DNA of 64,000 nucleotides, from contig JAJEKV010000014.1 of the NCBI GenBank assembly GCA_021234155.1, positions 19,545,513 through 19,609,512 of the forward strand, in the 5' to 3' direction. The stretch is from Isoetes taiwanensis. Taxonomy: Eukaryota > Streptophyta > Lycopodiopsida > Isoetales > Isoetaceae. How positions within the stretch are numbered: position 1 is the stretch's first letter; every line of letters starts with the position of its first letter. Below are positions 1-10,225 of this stretch, piece after piece. The notes under the pieces are model-generated. The model worked only from the letters and a program-made list of their open reading frames with translations. It searched no databases and was not told the origin of the DNA. A program made the translations under genes and the position numbers.

Positions 1-491
1 CTGCCCACCGTGCAAGCAAAGGGACGAGACCATTGAGCATTGTTTCTTTTTATGTGATCATCTCCAGCCTGTTTGGTCTTGGCTACTTTCTCTTTTTCAT
101 GTGACATTAACAAGTCAGCAAGTATCTGGATACTTGGAATAAGTTGCAGAGCCAAGCATTTCATTTAGCATCAGGATGGTTGTTGTGGTCTATCTGGAAA
201 CGCATAAGATTGTGTATCTTTCAGGGTTTGGATATTCCTCCTGCAGGTGTCCTCTAGGACGCACAAGCTAGAATCGCCAAGGCCTACCATTGTTCTTCGC
301 TTGCTCCCGCCAAGCGACATTTGATATTTGAGTCCTATTTGAGTGTGTTGTCTTATGCATAGGTTGGTGGTTCTATTCAGTGGATCATGATTATCCTCTG
401 AGATTTTATTCCTGCCTCTGCATTTGTATCTGGCTTTTGGCTTGGAGTTTCAATAAAGTTTGTCATTCTTCAAAAAACAAAAAAAAAAAAA
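1..491 (+). mobile_element. LINE 3' end (zf-RVT remnant, 3' UTR, poly(A))
   Basis: From base 2 the plus strand reads a short peptide with a CPPC pair followed by EHCFFLC, the Cys/His pattern of the zinc-binding domain (zf-RVT) that ends ORF2 of plant LINEs. The frame soon breaks. About 300 bp of 3' UTR follow, with an AATAAA at about 451-456, and the segment ends in an A-rich tail at about 474-491. The element is truncated by the window edge, so its 5' extent and target duplication cannot be judged. Confidence 0.75.
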
Positions 492-2233
492 GTCAATAGG
501 AAAACAGGGTCTTGAGAGTAAGCCTATAGAATGCTCATGGCTTAAATTAGGCTAAAGTAAATGCTACATCAATGCTTGGATTTTTTCATATGAATGCGAT
601 CATAAGGTTTCTGGATTTTGGATTTTTGGGAATTTTTGGATTTTTTCATATGAATGCAATCATAAAACCATATTCCTTTTTTTATGGTTAGGCAGCTATA
701 AAGATAGTCAACCTAGCAAAGGAAATTTTTTTCTATTTTCAAGAGATCAAATTACAACCACAGTGAACATCAGTCTCTATAGTGGTTTAAGAAATATTAT
801 GGTAGAAAGTACAAGAGAAAAGCTCTGATATTCTTTATACGGCACCTGGATTCATACCAATAACAACCATCTCTTCTTTTCCATCAATATGGTAACCATT
901 CAGGGAGGCAAATGTCCTTAGTAAAATAGCTTCCTTGCATTTGCCAACTAGGTTCAAACTTGCTAGGGATATCGGATTCTTTGTATGAGGAAGCTTCAAA
1001 GTACTAGGTTGTTGTATGAGCAATGCAAACTTCAACCTTCTTTCGTCCTTTTCTTCCACCTTGTCTATATATCTAATTCGGACGTGGCATCATATGCAGG
1101 ATGACTATTTGGACATGACATCTAAATTTTGAGCAAGATTCTGGAACTACCTGGTACCTCATTGTTCTGTAATAAAGAGATGTTAAAAGTGTAGCTTGCA
1201 AAATATTACTAAGACCGGATTTTCACTAACGGCAGTGGCAGTATTCATTCAAAATAGAAGCCAATAGAAATCCCCATGTCACATTCTGTCGTTCATCCCT
1301 CTTTCCATTAGTTGCAGTAGTTGTATAGCTAGCACTATTTTTGTGTTGCCATTGAATTGTCAACGGTAGAAGCAATATTTTAGTGGTAATAGGGAGAACA
1401 ATATCTAAAAATAGCTAAAAATAGTGATTATTGTTTCTGTGTTGCGGTTAATGGAAGGCTTTAGAGTAGAAACTACTGGCAATTCGATGTTACTACCTGG
1501 AAGCTATGATGCCTCATCATCTTGAAAGTTGCAGTTAGTGGAAATCCAACCGAACTGTGCATTGCATTGTGATTTGTTAAACATTAATAGTGGATGCATG
1601 AAGAAGAAAAACTCTATATAATTTGATTTTCCCACGCTGGTAGCCTATCTTATGGCAATGACAAGCGTCTCATATGCAGGGTGCATCCCCATTAGACCAA
1701 AATAGGCCTCTTCCTTTGCTTCGTGGCAAATAAGGACAAAAACCAACGTACTTCCTCTTCGTGGTTTCGTGGTTTTAGCCTACATGGCACAGAAAACTGA
1801 TTTGATTTAGGAAGTTCCAGCCTACCTCCGAAAGACTTAAATTGAAACTCAGTTGGTCGTCTAGCAGAGAACAATTTGTCCTCTTGCAAGAATTTTGCCT
1901 TCTTGCAGGATCTCTATTGAGGATTCTTTTGACTTCTTCTGGTGGCGAAATCAGGTCGCAATAGGAATGGGTCTTCTCGATTCGCTGATGTGGAAGAAGA
2001 GGAAAAACCCAGTTTCGCCCTAATGGGATGCACCCTCAATCCGTTCAAGAATGCCTTTTCAGCAAGGCGAACTATCATAAACCCATTAATAAACAAGGCC
2101 TGAACTTAGACGCAGGCCAACATCATAGGGTTAGAGCTAAAGAAATTTCTTGTAGGGTTATTTTGGAGTTTCGCTCTAGTTCAACATCGGTGATCTACAT
2201 ACGTTATGGGCAGCGCAAACTCGTAGTTTAGAC
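492..2233. other. intergenic region upstream of the PPR gene
   Basis: AT-rich DNA between the LINE tail and the PPR start codon. Only short ORFs occur, and none has a recognisable family motif. The last few hundred bases are presumably promoter and 5' leader of the PPR gene. A small ORF beginning at 2028 ends just before the PPR ATG in another frame, so it could be an upstream ORF. No clear core promoter was identified. Confidence 0.5.
576..665 (+). repeat. 30-bp direct repeat, period 60
   Basis: A 30-bp stretch at 576-605 (contains TTTTTTCATATGAATGC) recurs at 636-665 with one difference. The copies are 60 bp apart. Confidence 0.85.
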
Positions 2234-3856
2234 ATGGGAAGGTGCGGCAGGCTGAGGACGATATTTCTTCGCCATTCTTGTTCCGGTGAGTTCAGAAGAT
2301 TTGATCCTCACAAATACTCCTTTTTATTCTCACACTTTAGGAACCTAAGCACTTGTCTTGCCCTGAGAGAGGGAGAAGATACCACCATTGCAGATGGAAG
2401 TTTGCAGCTTCCCTTGCAGAATGAACTGGACGATCTGGCGAGTTCCAGTACCCAAATTGATCCGATGGCTTATACTTCCCTCTTGGCAAGGTGCTACGCC
2501 ATGTGGGAAGTGAAGCTTGTCCACTGTTATGCGATAAAAAATGGAGTTTGTGAGCATTTGCCTTTACAAAACCAGCTTATTAGAATGTACGGGAAATGTA
2601 ACAGATCAAGCAATGCCAGACAAGTCTTTGACAGAATGCCAACTAAGGATGGAATATCTTGGAACTCCATGGTGGCAGCATATGCACAAAGTGGTCATCC
2701 AAAACAAGCTCTTTATTTGTTACAGAAAATGCTATTAGATGGAAAGGAAGTGGATGGGAGCTGTTTTATGTGCTTGTTTGATGTGTTTTGCAGTTCAAAC
2801 TTATTCGCAAGTGGTAGGCTCATCCATTCCTTTCTTATCCGTGGTGGATATGGAGCTGACGACATAGGAGCTTCACTTTTGAACCTGTATGTCAAATTTG
2901 GTGGCATACAGGAGGCAACAACCATGTTTGATCAGATGCAGAATAGGGACAATTTATCATGGAATAAAGTTATTAAAGCATATGCCAATAATGGATATGT
3001 AAATAGCGCTTTAAGGCTGGCTATGGAACTATCCTCAACACAGGAATGTAGAAGTACGAGTGCCCTTCGGAGTATTATTGATGGTTGTAGGACACTAGCA
3101 GAGGGGAGGATGGTTCACGCTTATAGCATAGACATTGGTCTTGGCACTGATACAAATGTGACAGATGCCATTATTCAAATGTATGAAAGATGTAATAGCC
3201 TGACTGATGTGGAGAAACTGTTTGATAAAATGCCGAAACATAATGACATATCGTGGAATGCGATGATTGCAATGCTCAACTCACATTCTGAAGTGAGAAG
3301 GTCTTTTGAGCTCTTTAGGAAAATGCAGATTGAAGGTGTTAAACCAAACAAAATAACATTTGTCAATATTCTGGGTGCATGTGCTGCTTTGGGATCCCAG
3401 AAAGCTGGTAGGATGATACATGCCCGCATTGTAGATCAGGGGTTTCAATTAGATGCAAAGGTGCAGGAGGCTCTTTTCATCATGTACATTAGATGTGGTT
3501 CTGTTAAGAACGCTCTCAAAGTTTTTAAACAAATGCGTCAAAAGGATGTGACCTTGTGGAACACTGTAATTATGGTATTGTACGAGCAAGGAAAACATGC
3601 ACAAGTTCTTTCGTTCTTCCAGCAGATGTTGAAAGAAAATGTTAAGCCTGACAGTGCAGCATTTGTAAAAGTTCTCTCTTCTTGTAGCCAACTGCAATTG
3701 GTGGATGAGGGAGGAAATCTTTTTGAATCAATGAAGAGAGACTATGGAATCAAACCAACTATTGAACATTATGAACATATGGCAGATCTCCTTGGAGAAG
3801 CAGGTAGGGCAGAGGAGGCAGAGTACTTTATCAAAAAAGTCTCTTTGTTAACCTGA
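2234..3856 (+). CDS. PLS-type pentatricopeptide-repeat protein, organelle-targeted, no E/DYW tail
   Basis: 540 residues, one exon. The first ~35 residues are rich in Arg, Ser and Phe with few acids, which suits a mitochondrial or plastid transit peptide. PLS-array PPR motifs run from about residue 75 to the end. Typical pieces are SWNSMVAAYAQSGHPKQAL (~142), LSWNKVIKAYANNGY (~240), SWNAMIA (~341), KPNKITFVNILGACAALGS (~372) and IEHYEHMADLLGEAGRAEEA (~511). PLS proteins bind organellar RNA sequence-specifically, and many direct C-to-U editing when followed by E and DYW domains. Here the ORF stops 13 residues after the last helix pair, where E would begin, and the downstream frames show no E or DYW sequence. 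It may be truncated, or act in trans with a separate deaminase. Start choice: first in-frame ATG before the basic leader. Confidence 0.85.
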   Translation: MGRCGRLRTIFLRHSCSGEFRRFDPHKYSFLFSHFRNLSTCLALREGEDTTIADGSLQLPLQNELDDLASSSTQIDPMAYTSLLARCYAMWEVKLVHCYAIKNGVCEHLPLQNQLIRMYGKCNRSSNARQVFDRMPTKDGISWNSMVAAYAQSGHPKQALYLLQKMLLDGKEVDGSCFMCLFDVFCSSNLFASGRLIHSFLIRGGYGADDIGASLLNLYVKFGGIQEATTMFDQMQNRDNLSWNKVIKAYANNGYVNSALRLAMELSSTQECRSTSALRSIIDGCRTLAEGRMVHAYSIDIGLGTDTNVTDAIIQMYERCNSLTDVEKLFDKMPKHNDISWNAMIAMLNSHSEVRRSFELFRKMQIEGVKPNKITFVNILGACAALGSQKAGRMIHARIVDQGFQLDAKVQEALFIMYIRCGSVKNALKVFKQMRQKDVTLWNTVIMVLYEQGKHAQVLSFFQQMLKENVKPDSAAFVKVLSSCSQLQLVDEGGNLFESMKRDYGIKPTIEHYEHMADLLGEAGRAEEAEYFIKKVSLLT

Positions 3857-3893
3857 TTTGAATCATGTTTGAAGCATTTGCCTATATGCGAGC

Positions 3894-3899
3894 AATAAA
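3894..3899 (+). terminator. possible poly(A) signal of the PPR gene
   Basis: AATAAA lies 38 bp after the PPR stop codon. It is a perfect plant-compatible near-upstream element, but such hexamers are common in AT-rich DNA. Confidence 0.4.
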
Positions 3900-5544
3900 T
3901 TAGGCTTATTGTCTATCTAAACAGAAGCATTATGGATCTTCCAGTTTAAAGTAACAACAGGGCACAGAAATGTACGGAGCATACATGTAACTTTGAGTGT
4001 TTAAAGCAAAACTGAAAACACTTCCAGTGATTATTCTGCTGCCTTTGTTGTACAGGCCGGAAATCTCAGTTTTCACCTTTTTTTGTCAGGTCAAAATTGC
4101 TGGGGTTATGGCTCCACTACAGTTTATCATCCACAACTGACTTACATTACATGTTAAACCTCCATGAGCATAGGCACCATTGAGGCATGTGTCAAATTTA
4201 AATTCAAAAATACAAAGCTCAATGGCATGGCATTTTCAGGACAGTAATTTCTTCACCCTGCTCTCATTCATGGGGATCAATAAATTTGTTGATTTTTGTG
4301 ACAAAACTAGTTGTCTATTTTGTTAGTGTTGGTAATATTACCCAAGCCTCATGGGCGATCAAAACTCACAAACACATGAGATTTGCTGTTATTGCTGGGG
4401 ATTTTTTTTGGGACTTTAGAATACCGTTTTGTTTATTTTTTGTCCAGTAATCGTACCAAATTTTTTCTAGACATATATAATGCAGTCTTGAGTTTTTCAT
4501 TGTTTTTGTTCCTCCTGAATATTTCCGCGCCGCAATCTATCTTCATATTTTGTTGCCACGTTTTTGTTCGAGACCTCCGATGCTGTAACCTGTCGAGACA
4601 TGCAGGTTTTCCTATGTCGGTACATGCAGGTTTTCCTATGTCGGTGAACAGTCTGGCAAGGTGGACAGCTTGATCCGAAGCTTCCTTAGAACCGCAAGGC
4701 CTGAAGCTTCGGCATCTTCCGGTGCAAAAACGGGCGATGACTAGGTAAGTTTAGGGCGGACTGTTGTCGGAACTGGCTATGGCAATCTGGAGCAAAGAAT
4801 GAAGAAGAAAAAATGAGCGTGGATGCAGAGCAGGCATTCAAGTAAAATCAAGCGGCAGTTTAGTATTATCCGGCGATACGTTGCAGACATGTATCTCGGT
4901 TTTGCTGCTTCTTCTGGATCTGTATTTTGAAGTAGCTTCCGAGCAAGAACAAGTAAAAGCACGATTTAATAATTAGAGAATTTCGGAATTCTCGTTGAGC
5001 ATGAAATAGGTTCTTGGTTGTCTATAAAACCGCAGCCGGTTCTTGATGAAGTAAAAGTTGACGGTTTTTTTCACTGTTTTTGGTCACAACCAAATGATGT
5101 ATCCGACTTTGACATGTATAAGGCTATCCCAAGCTCCTTTGTGAGTAAGAGCAGTCCACAAGAAAGAGTAAAAATACTCAGCAGGATCGCGATGGCGAAG
5201 ATTTGAAGCTGCCTAGCTAGCCCATGGATATAATATCACAAATCCGTTAAGGTCTACACATGGATAAAAAGAAATCAAAGTGATAATGAGGATCGCGGTG
5301 GCGAACATTTTGAGCTGTTAAGGTACCCAATAATTCTGCCAATAATTCTAAGAAAGTGCTAGCAAATATCGAGTGAAGGAAAGTTTAGACAAGAAACAAA
5401 ACTCAAACAACAAGAAAACTCAAAGATGTGGAAAACTTCAAAGCATTGTAAGTTATATTCCTCAAACATTTCAATGTACATTACTTTGCCAGAGGGGCAG
5501 AAATTAGTCCATCTGGGTTTAAATCTTGACTTCGGGTACAACAC
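3900..5544. other. intergenic DNA, no gene recognised
   Basis: No ORF with a family signature is visible. The stretch contains a 24-bp perfect tandem duplication (listed separately) and otherwise AT-rich unique-looking sequence. Confidence 0.5.
4598..4645 (+). repeat. perfect 24-bp tandem duplication
   Basis: Two adjacent identical copies, 4598-4621 and 4622-4645, beginning ACATGCAGG and ending TGTCGGT. Because 24 is a multiple of three, an ORF through it keeps frame. Confidence 0.95.
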
Positions 5545-5886
5545 CTATCTCGTGACTATCCTAGCAACATGTTCCTTCCCCCTTTGTATAACCTCTGCTG
5601 TGTCCATCTCACTATAGCCTGTTACATCTGGGATGTCTACAGACATGGCATGTGCAAGGACTTGGATATGTGGATCCGGTCCTTCAGTCTCAGTATCCAT
5701 AGCGCTGCCTTCGATCGCTGCGCCACTCTGCACAGCACAGGCGATATCGGGTGCATGGAAGAGCTTCTGTTTCTTGGCTGGAACCTGATGCTCTTGTGTA
5801 CCTGATGGCTCACCCTCTTGATCCGCAGGGTCCACGTCCATGCCTACGTTATTGAAACTTCGACCCGCTTTGTCAAAGAAAGGCAT
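5545..5886 (-). CDS. hypothetical ORF, charged, possible exon or gene remnant
   Basis: 113 codons in the first ATG-initiated frame. The composition looks like real protein: acidic and rich in Asp, Glu, Gln and Pro, with a short basic PAKKQK stretch that could be a nuclear signal. No family was recognised. An overlapping ORF in another frame (5844-6035) and broken frames up to 6380 suggest either several exons or a decayed gene on this strand, together with the 6380-6928 ORF. Confidence 0.3.
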   Translation of the reverse strand: MPFFDKAGRSFNNVGMDVDPADQEGEPSGTQEHQVPAKKQKLFHAPDIACAVQSGAAIEGSAMDTETEGPDPHIQVLAHAMSVDIPDVTGYSEMDTAEVIQRGKEHVARIVTR

Positions 5887-6379
5887 GTAGGCATCAAATT
5901 TTTGTTTAAAGCCCCCAATTTTTGAACACGGGCTCTAGCAATAATACCTTTCTCGGTAGACTCCGTAAGTCTTTTCGTTTCCCCGCATCCTTTCCTCATA
6001 GCTTTTCTCATCCATTTGATCCAAGATTTCATCAATTTTAGATATATCCGTTTTTACGGGTAATATTTAAATTGATCTTGTCGATCATTTACAGGTCGCC
6101 TTCTCCTCTTCAAATGTCTCCCCAGTGCCCTGGCCAACCATTTTTTCGAGCTTATCCAGGAAAGCCCTCAAAAATCGGCATACTTTACCCTGGCTTTCGA
6201 AAGAAATACTTTTCTTTCCCCGCATTAAAGGCGACACGGAAGCGATTTTGGCGAGAAGAAATCAAGGACACAACCATCCTTGGGCACAAGCTTGTCAACT
6301 ATGTAGTAAGCATATGATGTCTTCAATCGGCACTTCAAAGACGTGATCACCTTCCATTCAGACAAACTTGTACACAGGT

Positions 6380-6928
6380 TTACCAGGTGAAGTAAGTCTG
6401 CCATTTTTTCTTCATTTTCTTGTCAGTTTCTTCGTTATCAGTGACAGGCATTGGTGGCAAGGGGGTGTTCTTTGGTGCAGTGCTCACCTGTGTGAAACGA
6501 AGCTCCAGCTCCGGCATTATCGAGTTGACCCTGGTGTCGCTTCTGTTAATGCACATATGGGTGATGTAATATTGATATTCCTTCACCCTTTTCTTGTTCA
6601 CCCATCCTGGCTCGTCATATGTGCCTACTGAAATATGGGACCCGCCTTGAATCTGTTTCTGGCTGTACAAGCAATCTGGCAAGTTCACAGACCGCATCAG
6701 AATCACCAAGTGATAAATGTTAGCAGTTGTCATGCTGGATATTCTTGTGAAGAGTTCCATGTATTTTTTGCACGTCCATAATGCAGAGAATCCTCTAATG
6801 TCTATGAACACCAAAGTTGCATTCTCAGATACTGGAGTGGAGGTAGGAATCCCTTCCTTTGTCACGAAAGGAATGGATAGATATAGCCCAAGTGGAATAG
6901 AATGGGTTGTTGGTAGAATGTAATACAT
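6380..6928 (-). CDS. hypothetical ORF (182 codons), possible exon or gene remnant
   Basis: Reads as plausible protein over residues ~30-165, with patches such as TYDEPGWVNKKRVKEYQYY and a Lys-rich C-terminus (KKMKKKW). No domain was recognised. Its N-terminal 19 codons lie inside the 321-bp direct repeat that also occurs near 62.6 kb, so the first Met may not be native. It may be the same broken gene as 5545-5886 on this strand. The reverse frames are shorter and less protein-like. Confidence 0.3.
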   Translation of the reverse strand: MYYILPTTHSIPLGLYLSIPFVTKEGIPTSTPVSENATLVFIDIRGFSALWTCKKYMELFTRISSMTTANIYHLVILMRSVNLPDCLYSQKQIQGGSHISVGTYDEPGWVNKKRVKEYQYYITHMCINRSDTRVNSIMPELELRFTQVSTAPKNTPLPPMPVTDNEETDKKMKKKWQTYFTW

Positions 6929-7190
6929 AGTATAGACTATAAATGAATGGAATGGAGTGGATAGGTGGGATAGAAAGGTCGATATCGATGGAATAGATTA
7001 CATAGATTTGGGGTATTAGTCAATTATGAACTAAAGATGCCAGTAGTCTTTTGTAGAAATGCTGCAAAGATGATGCCTTGCAATGCCAAATCTTGGCTAT
7101 CTATAAGGAAATTGATAACATTGAAGAACAAAGTTAGAAGATGACATTTTAATGGCTTTAATTTATCCAAAAATCCTTTCCACAAGTGTC
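6870..7190 (+). repeat. 321-bp direct repeat, left copy, outside the inverted repeat
   Basis: Nearly identical to 62588-62910 in the same orientation, with a few substitutions and one- or two-base indels. It begins GGAATGGATAGATATAGCCC and ends at CCACAAGTGTC. It lies 220 bp outside the left inverted arm. No ORF, terminal inverted repeat or poly(A) tail identifies the class. Confidence 0.9.
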
Positions 7191-7410
7191 CCCATTTTCT
7201 CATACACTCTCAACCGTCTGCATACCAACCTTTATCTCTTGTGGCTTCCATAGCATAAAAAGGCAGGCTGCCTTCCCCTTTCACATATTTCACGTTATAT
7301 AGATATTGCACGAATCCTTAGAGCGCCTCAGCCTCTAGTGAGATCATGCCACTTTTAGCCAAAAGCATATCATAAGGCGTCTGCATTTTTGTCCCTAATT
7401 CTGATATGAA
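7191..7410. other. unique gap between direct repeat and left inverted arm
   Basis: 220 bp not found at the right end, where only about 15 bp separate arm and direct repeat. No gene or motif is seen. Confidence 0.5.
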
Positions 7411-7747
7411 ATGCCCGGCATCGCCAGGCATACGTTTCTAGTACTTGTTTAAGATGTAAGCATTATAACCTTCTTTTAGGAAAAAATGCATTCGAAAGGT
7501 ACACTGGCAGCCTGTCGAGGGTACCAGAATGCTCAGCCAGCTGCTACAAGCAAATGGACTCCTCTAAACACCTTTACAATACTGTTCAACAATGCTGAAA
7601 TCCAGAAAAGAGCTTTGATTAAACAAAGGATCCCAGAAAAAGAAAGAAGAATTAAAAGGCCCCCAATCCAACCAATCCCGATCAAATTTTTCTTTCCTAA
7701 GGAGATGGTGAGCAACATCGCATCTAATAAGCTAAACTTCATTCAGG

Positions 7748-8098
7748 AAATGTCACACTTTCTATCAGCTAGATCCATATTGGTTCTCTGTTTCCATATA
7801 CCCACATGGCAATTTGAAACACTATACAATAGAGATAGTAGAAGAAGAATCCTTAATGAAGGATAAAGAAGAAGAGAGACTGTCAAGATCAGGAATGATA
7901 TGTCTCCTGTCAATGCAAGCCAACCAGGCCTAAAAAGGTTGGATGATAGGACAGGTAAAAATATGAAAAAACAGATTCTTCTTAGTTGCCATAGAGGGAA
8001 CATATAGGAGAATCAACTGTTTGGATATTCCTTTTAATCATACAAATCCTACTGAGTAAATCATCATGCAACACAAGCCAAAAGAAGACTTTGATATT
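7748..8098 (-). pseudogene. LINE zf-RVT fragment, left-arm copy
   Basis: On the minus strand the frames read a degraded reverse-transcriptase zinc-binding region: a KVFFWL-like start, then a Cys pair and HIF-TCP, then WIIWKQR. This is the usual end of a plant LINE ORF2. It is fragmented by stops. A more readable copy lies at 61895-62230 on the plus strand. Confidence 0.6.
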
Positions 8099-8137
8099 GG
8101 GAGAAGAGTAAGATTCCAACCCAGTTGAACCTTCTTC

Positions 8138-8485
8138 CTAAATAAGGCAGCTGACATTCCTAGCTTCATGGGATGCTTGTCCCCCTTGGCTGAGAACGTC
8201 ATTGATGCCATCTGGTGCACCTAGACACTTTGCACCTCTTGAAAAGAGATCATCAACATCTCTTAGGGGGTTAATTTGTTGCAGCAGATCCAGTTTGGAG
8301 GATTCCGCTTTTGATCGTTTGTACTTTGCCTTCAACTTCACCATTTTTGCCCTTATTTGTTTGGCACTTAAGTCCATGCCATATGCCTTGGCAAGATCAT
8401 AAGAAACACTCGACCATTGCTTGTTCAACAAATGACTCTTCTCATTAGCAAGAAAGAAATTACTGTACAATTTGATGAATGTCAT
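8138..8485 (-). CDS. short ORF resembling a Myb/SANT-like DNA-binding domain (transposon-derived?), left copy
   Basis: 115 codons. Residues ~20-60 follow the W-x-x-(10)-G-x-x-x-(S/T)-x-x-Q-(I/L)-(R/K) then LK-x-x-Y pattern of plant Myb/SANT-like domains, seen here as QWSSVSYDLAKAYGMDLSAK, QIRAK and LKAKYKR. These domains occur in Harbinger-type transposon partners and in domesticated regulators. The C-terminal part drifts into LINE-derived sequence. The right copy (61521-61778) is shorter because of a deletion-type frame change. Family assignment is by pattern only. Confidence 0.35.
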   Translation of the reverse strand: MTFIKLYSNFFLANEKSHLLNKQWSSVSYDLAKAYGMDLSAKQIRAKMVKLKAKYKRSKAESSKLDLLQQINPLRDVDDLFSRGAKCLGAPDGINDVLSQGGQASHEARNVSCLI

Positions 8486-9027
8486 CTCCTTTCCTACATT
8501 TCAATATCTTTGGCCCTTAGCTGAAGTAAACAAAACTGTAAGCTTTGATGTGAAACCTGTAAAAGATTGATAATAGGATCGGGTAGCCTCTTTTGTGGAT
8601 TTGCAAGTTGTTCCTTCAAGAAAAATAAAAAATTAGTTTTTTTTTTTTGAAGGTAAGAGTATATTATTATTATAAGATGGTACAATATACAGTGAGTCCC
8701 CTTAATGGGACAGATAAAAAGTTACATCATATATTGCTTGCCCATTGAGTCTTAGGTTACATCATATATTGCTTGCCCATTGAGTCTTAGGTGTGTGTAC
8801 TACTGGAAATACCTCTTCTTCCCCATATATAGATACTAAAAATCATCATTTTCTCCACAGAGGTAGGTCCTATATGGTAGGCATAGCTCAGTTCCACACA
8901 CCACAAGCTAAAGGACCGAAGATACTTAGTTACCAAGAGTACATTCCTCATTATCTGTGGGAAGTGGACCATCATCATATAACCACTGACATCTGAAGTA
9001 GCTATAAAATCCCTGCAACTTTCCAAC

Positions 9028-9627
9028 CATGGAATAATTTAAGGGCTAAACTTAGCTATTTGGCGATTTTTTAGCACATTTTCAAAATAATTTGGCTAAA
9101 GTAAATGGAAAAAATTGAGAAAAAAATAATAATTTTAGCTTAACTTTTTTCGGGACTGCACCGACTTTGGAGCTCTTTAGCCAAATGCTAGAAAGTAAGA
9201 GAGTGAAATTTTGTATTTTTTAGCTAAACCATAAGAACTTTTAGAATGAATTTCGGGCCAGTTTAGCCAACATCATTCTAATTTATATGAAATATAGGAT
9301 TAGTAGTTTAGTTTCTAGCATTATGAATTAATTTGAGTCCTAGACTTTGTTAGTTAGCATTATTTTAGAATGTTTTCACAAAGAAAATGACCAAAATAAA
9401 TGGAATATATTGAGAAAAAGTATAGTAATCTGGCTTAATATTTTCTGTTGGCCATACCATAGAAATTTTTGGGTTGATGTTTGGGTTAGTTTAGCTAAAC
9501 GCTAGAAAGTATGAGAGGAAAAATGTGTAGAGTTTAGCTAAACCACAGAAAGTTTCGGGATTAATATCGAGCAAGTTTAGCTAAAGTCATTCTGGCTAAT
9601 AAGAAATATGCAATTAGTAATTTATTC
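9028..9627. repeat. 600-bp left-arm-only insertion made of two ~300-bp units
   Basis: Absent from the right arm at the equivalent site (about 49425). Two related halves (about 9075-9335 and 9370-9625) share TTTAGCTAAAC, GAGAAAAA and AGAAAGT blocks in the same order. The insertion is flanked by imperfect copies of CCCTG..TTTCCAAC, which could be a 13- to 17-bp target duplication. No coding capacity. It could be a non-autonomous element; the class is unknown. Confidence 0.6.
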
Positions 9628-9731
9628 CCTGTTTCCAACTCTGTCCAAAGTCTTTATTGTACGCCATCCCCATCTTTCTATGATGGAACAAGGCCATTAG
9701 AGCCACTTTCATGTTGAATATGTTCTTTAAC

Positions 9732-10010
9732 TTAGTCACTGAAGTCAAATGTCCCCCCTAATGCCACGTCACATCGGTGTCTCCATATCACCCAAAGTGC
9801 CACATTAACCATGGAGGCAATAATGACGCACCTACCAGCTCTGATAAGCAGTTCTGGCCAGGCAAGATGAACAAGTTCAATCCCTAGGATCGGGAAAACC
9901 CAACACCAGAATTCACAGATCATGGGAAAAAGGAGATGCCTGAGAGATTCTCGTGAGTGGCATCCCAGAGGGCACATATCATCAGTCACAATCCCTTTAC
10001 GAAGTAACAC
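9732..10010 (-). pseudogene. zinc-binding (zf-RVT) end of the outer LINE, left copy
   Basis: 92 codons. It contains LLRKGIVTDD followed by C-x3-C and H-L-L-F, then WCWVFPILG and VIWRHR, the standard Cys/His block that follows RT in plant LINE ORF2. It ends in a stop a short distance into the 3' UTR. The frame upstream is broken by the short tail insertion at about 10066-10108. Confidence 0.75.
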
Positions 10011-10065
10011 TTCTTTAGTACTGAGACCCCCTTGAAGCGTGGTCCACCTAAAGAATTGAAGTTTC

Positions 10066-10108
10066 TTAGAATAGAATAGAATAGAATAGATGTTTTAACG
10101 TCCACAGA
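10066..10108 (-). mobile_element. ultra-short LINE 3' tail, left arm only
   Basis: Minus strand reads CTGTGGACGTTAAAACATC followed by four TATTC repeats. This matches the 3' terminal block (GTGGACGTTAAAA plus a 5-bp microsatellite) of the longer LINEs at 21545-22224 and 50180-55596. The right arm has a plain 7-bp sequence here, so this arrived after the duplication. Only about 40 bp was inserted. Confidence 0.6.
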
Positions 10109-10225
10109 GATTTCCACGAATTCGATAGGAGAAGTTTAGCAATGGTTGTTGTTATTCCCAGCCTCATCTCTGCTATTAGTGGAGTTTTGGCACCACACAA
10201 GGCACGATAACTACTCAGGAGTTCC

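Noticed and set aside
835-1059. 74-codon minus ORF
   Set aside because: Protein-like in places but short, isolated and without a recognisable motif.
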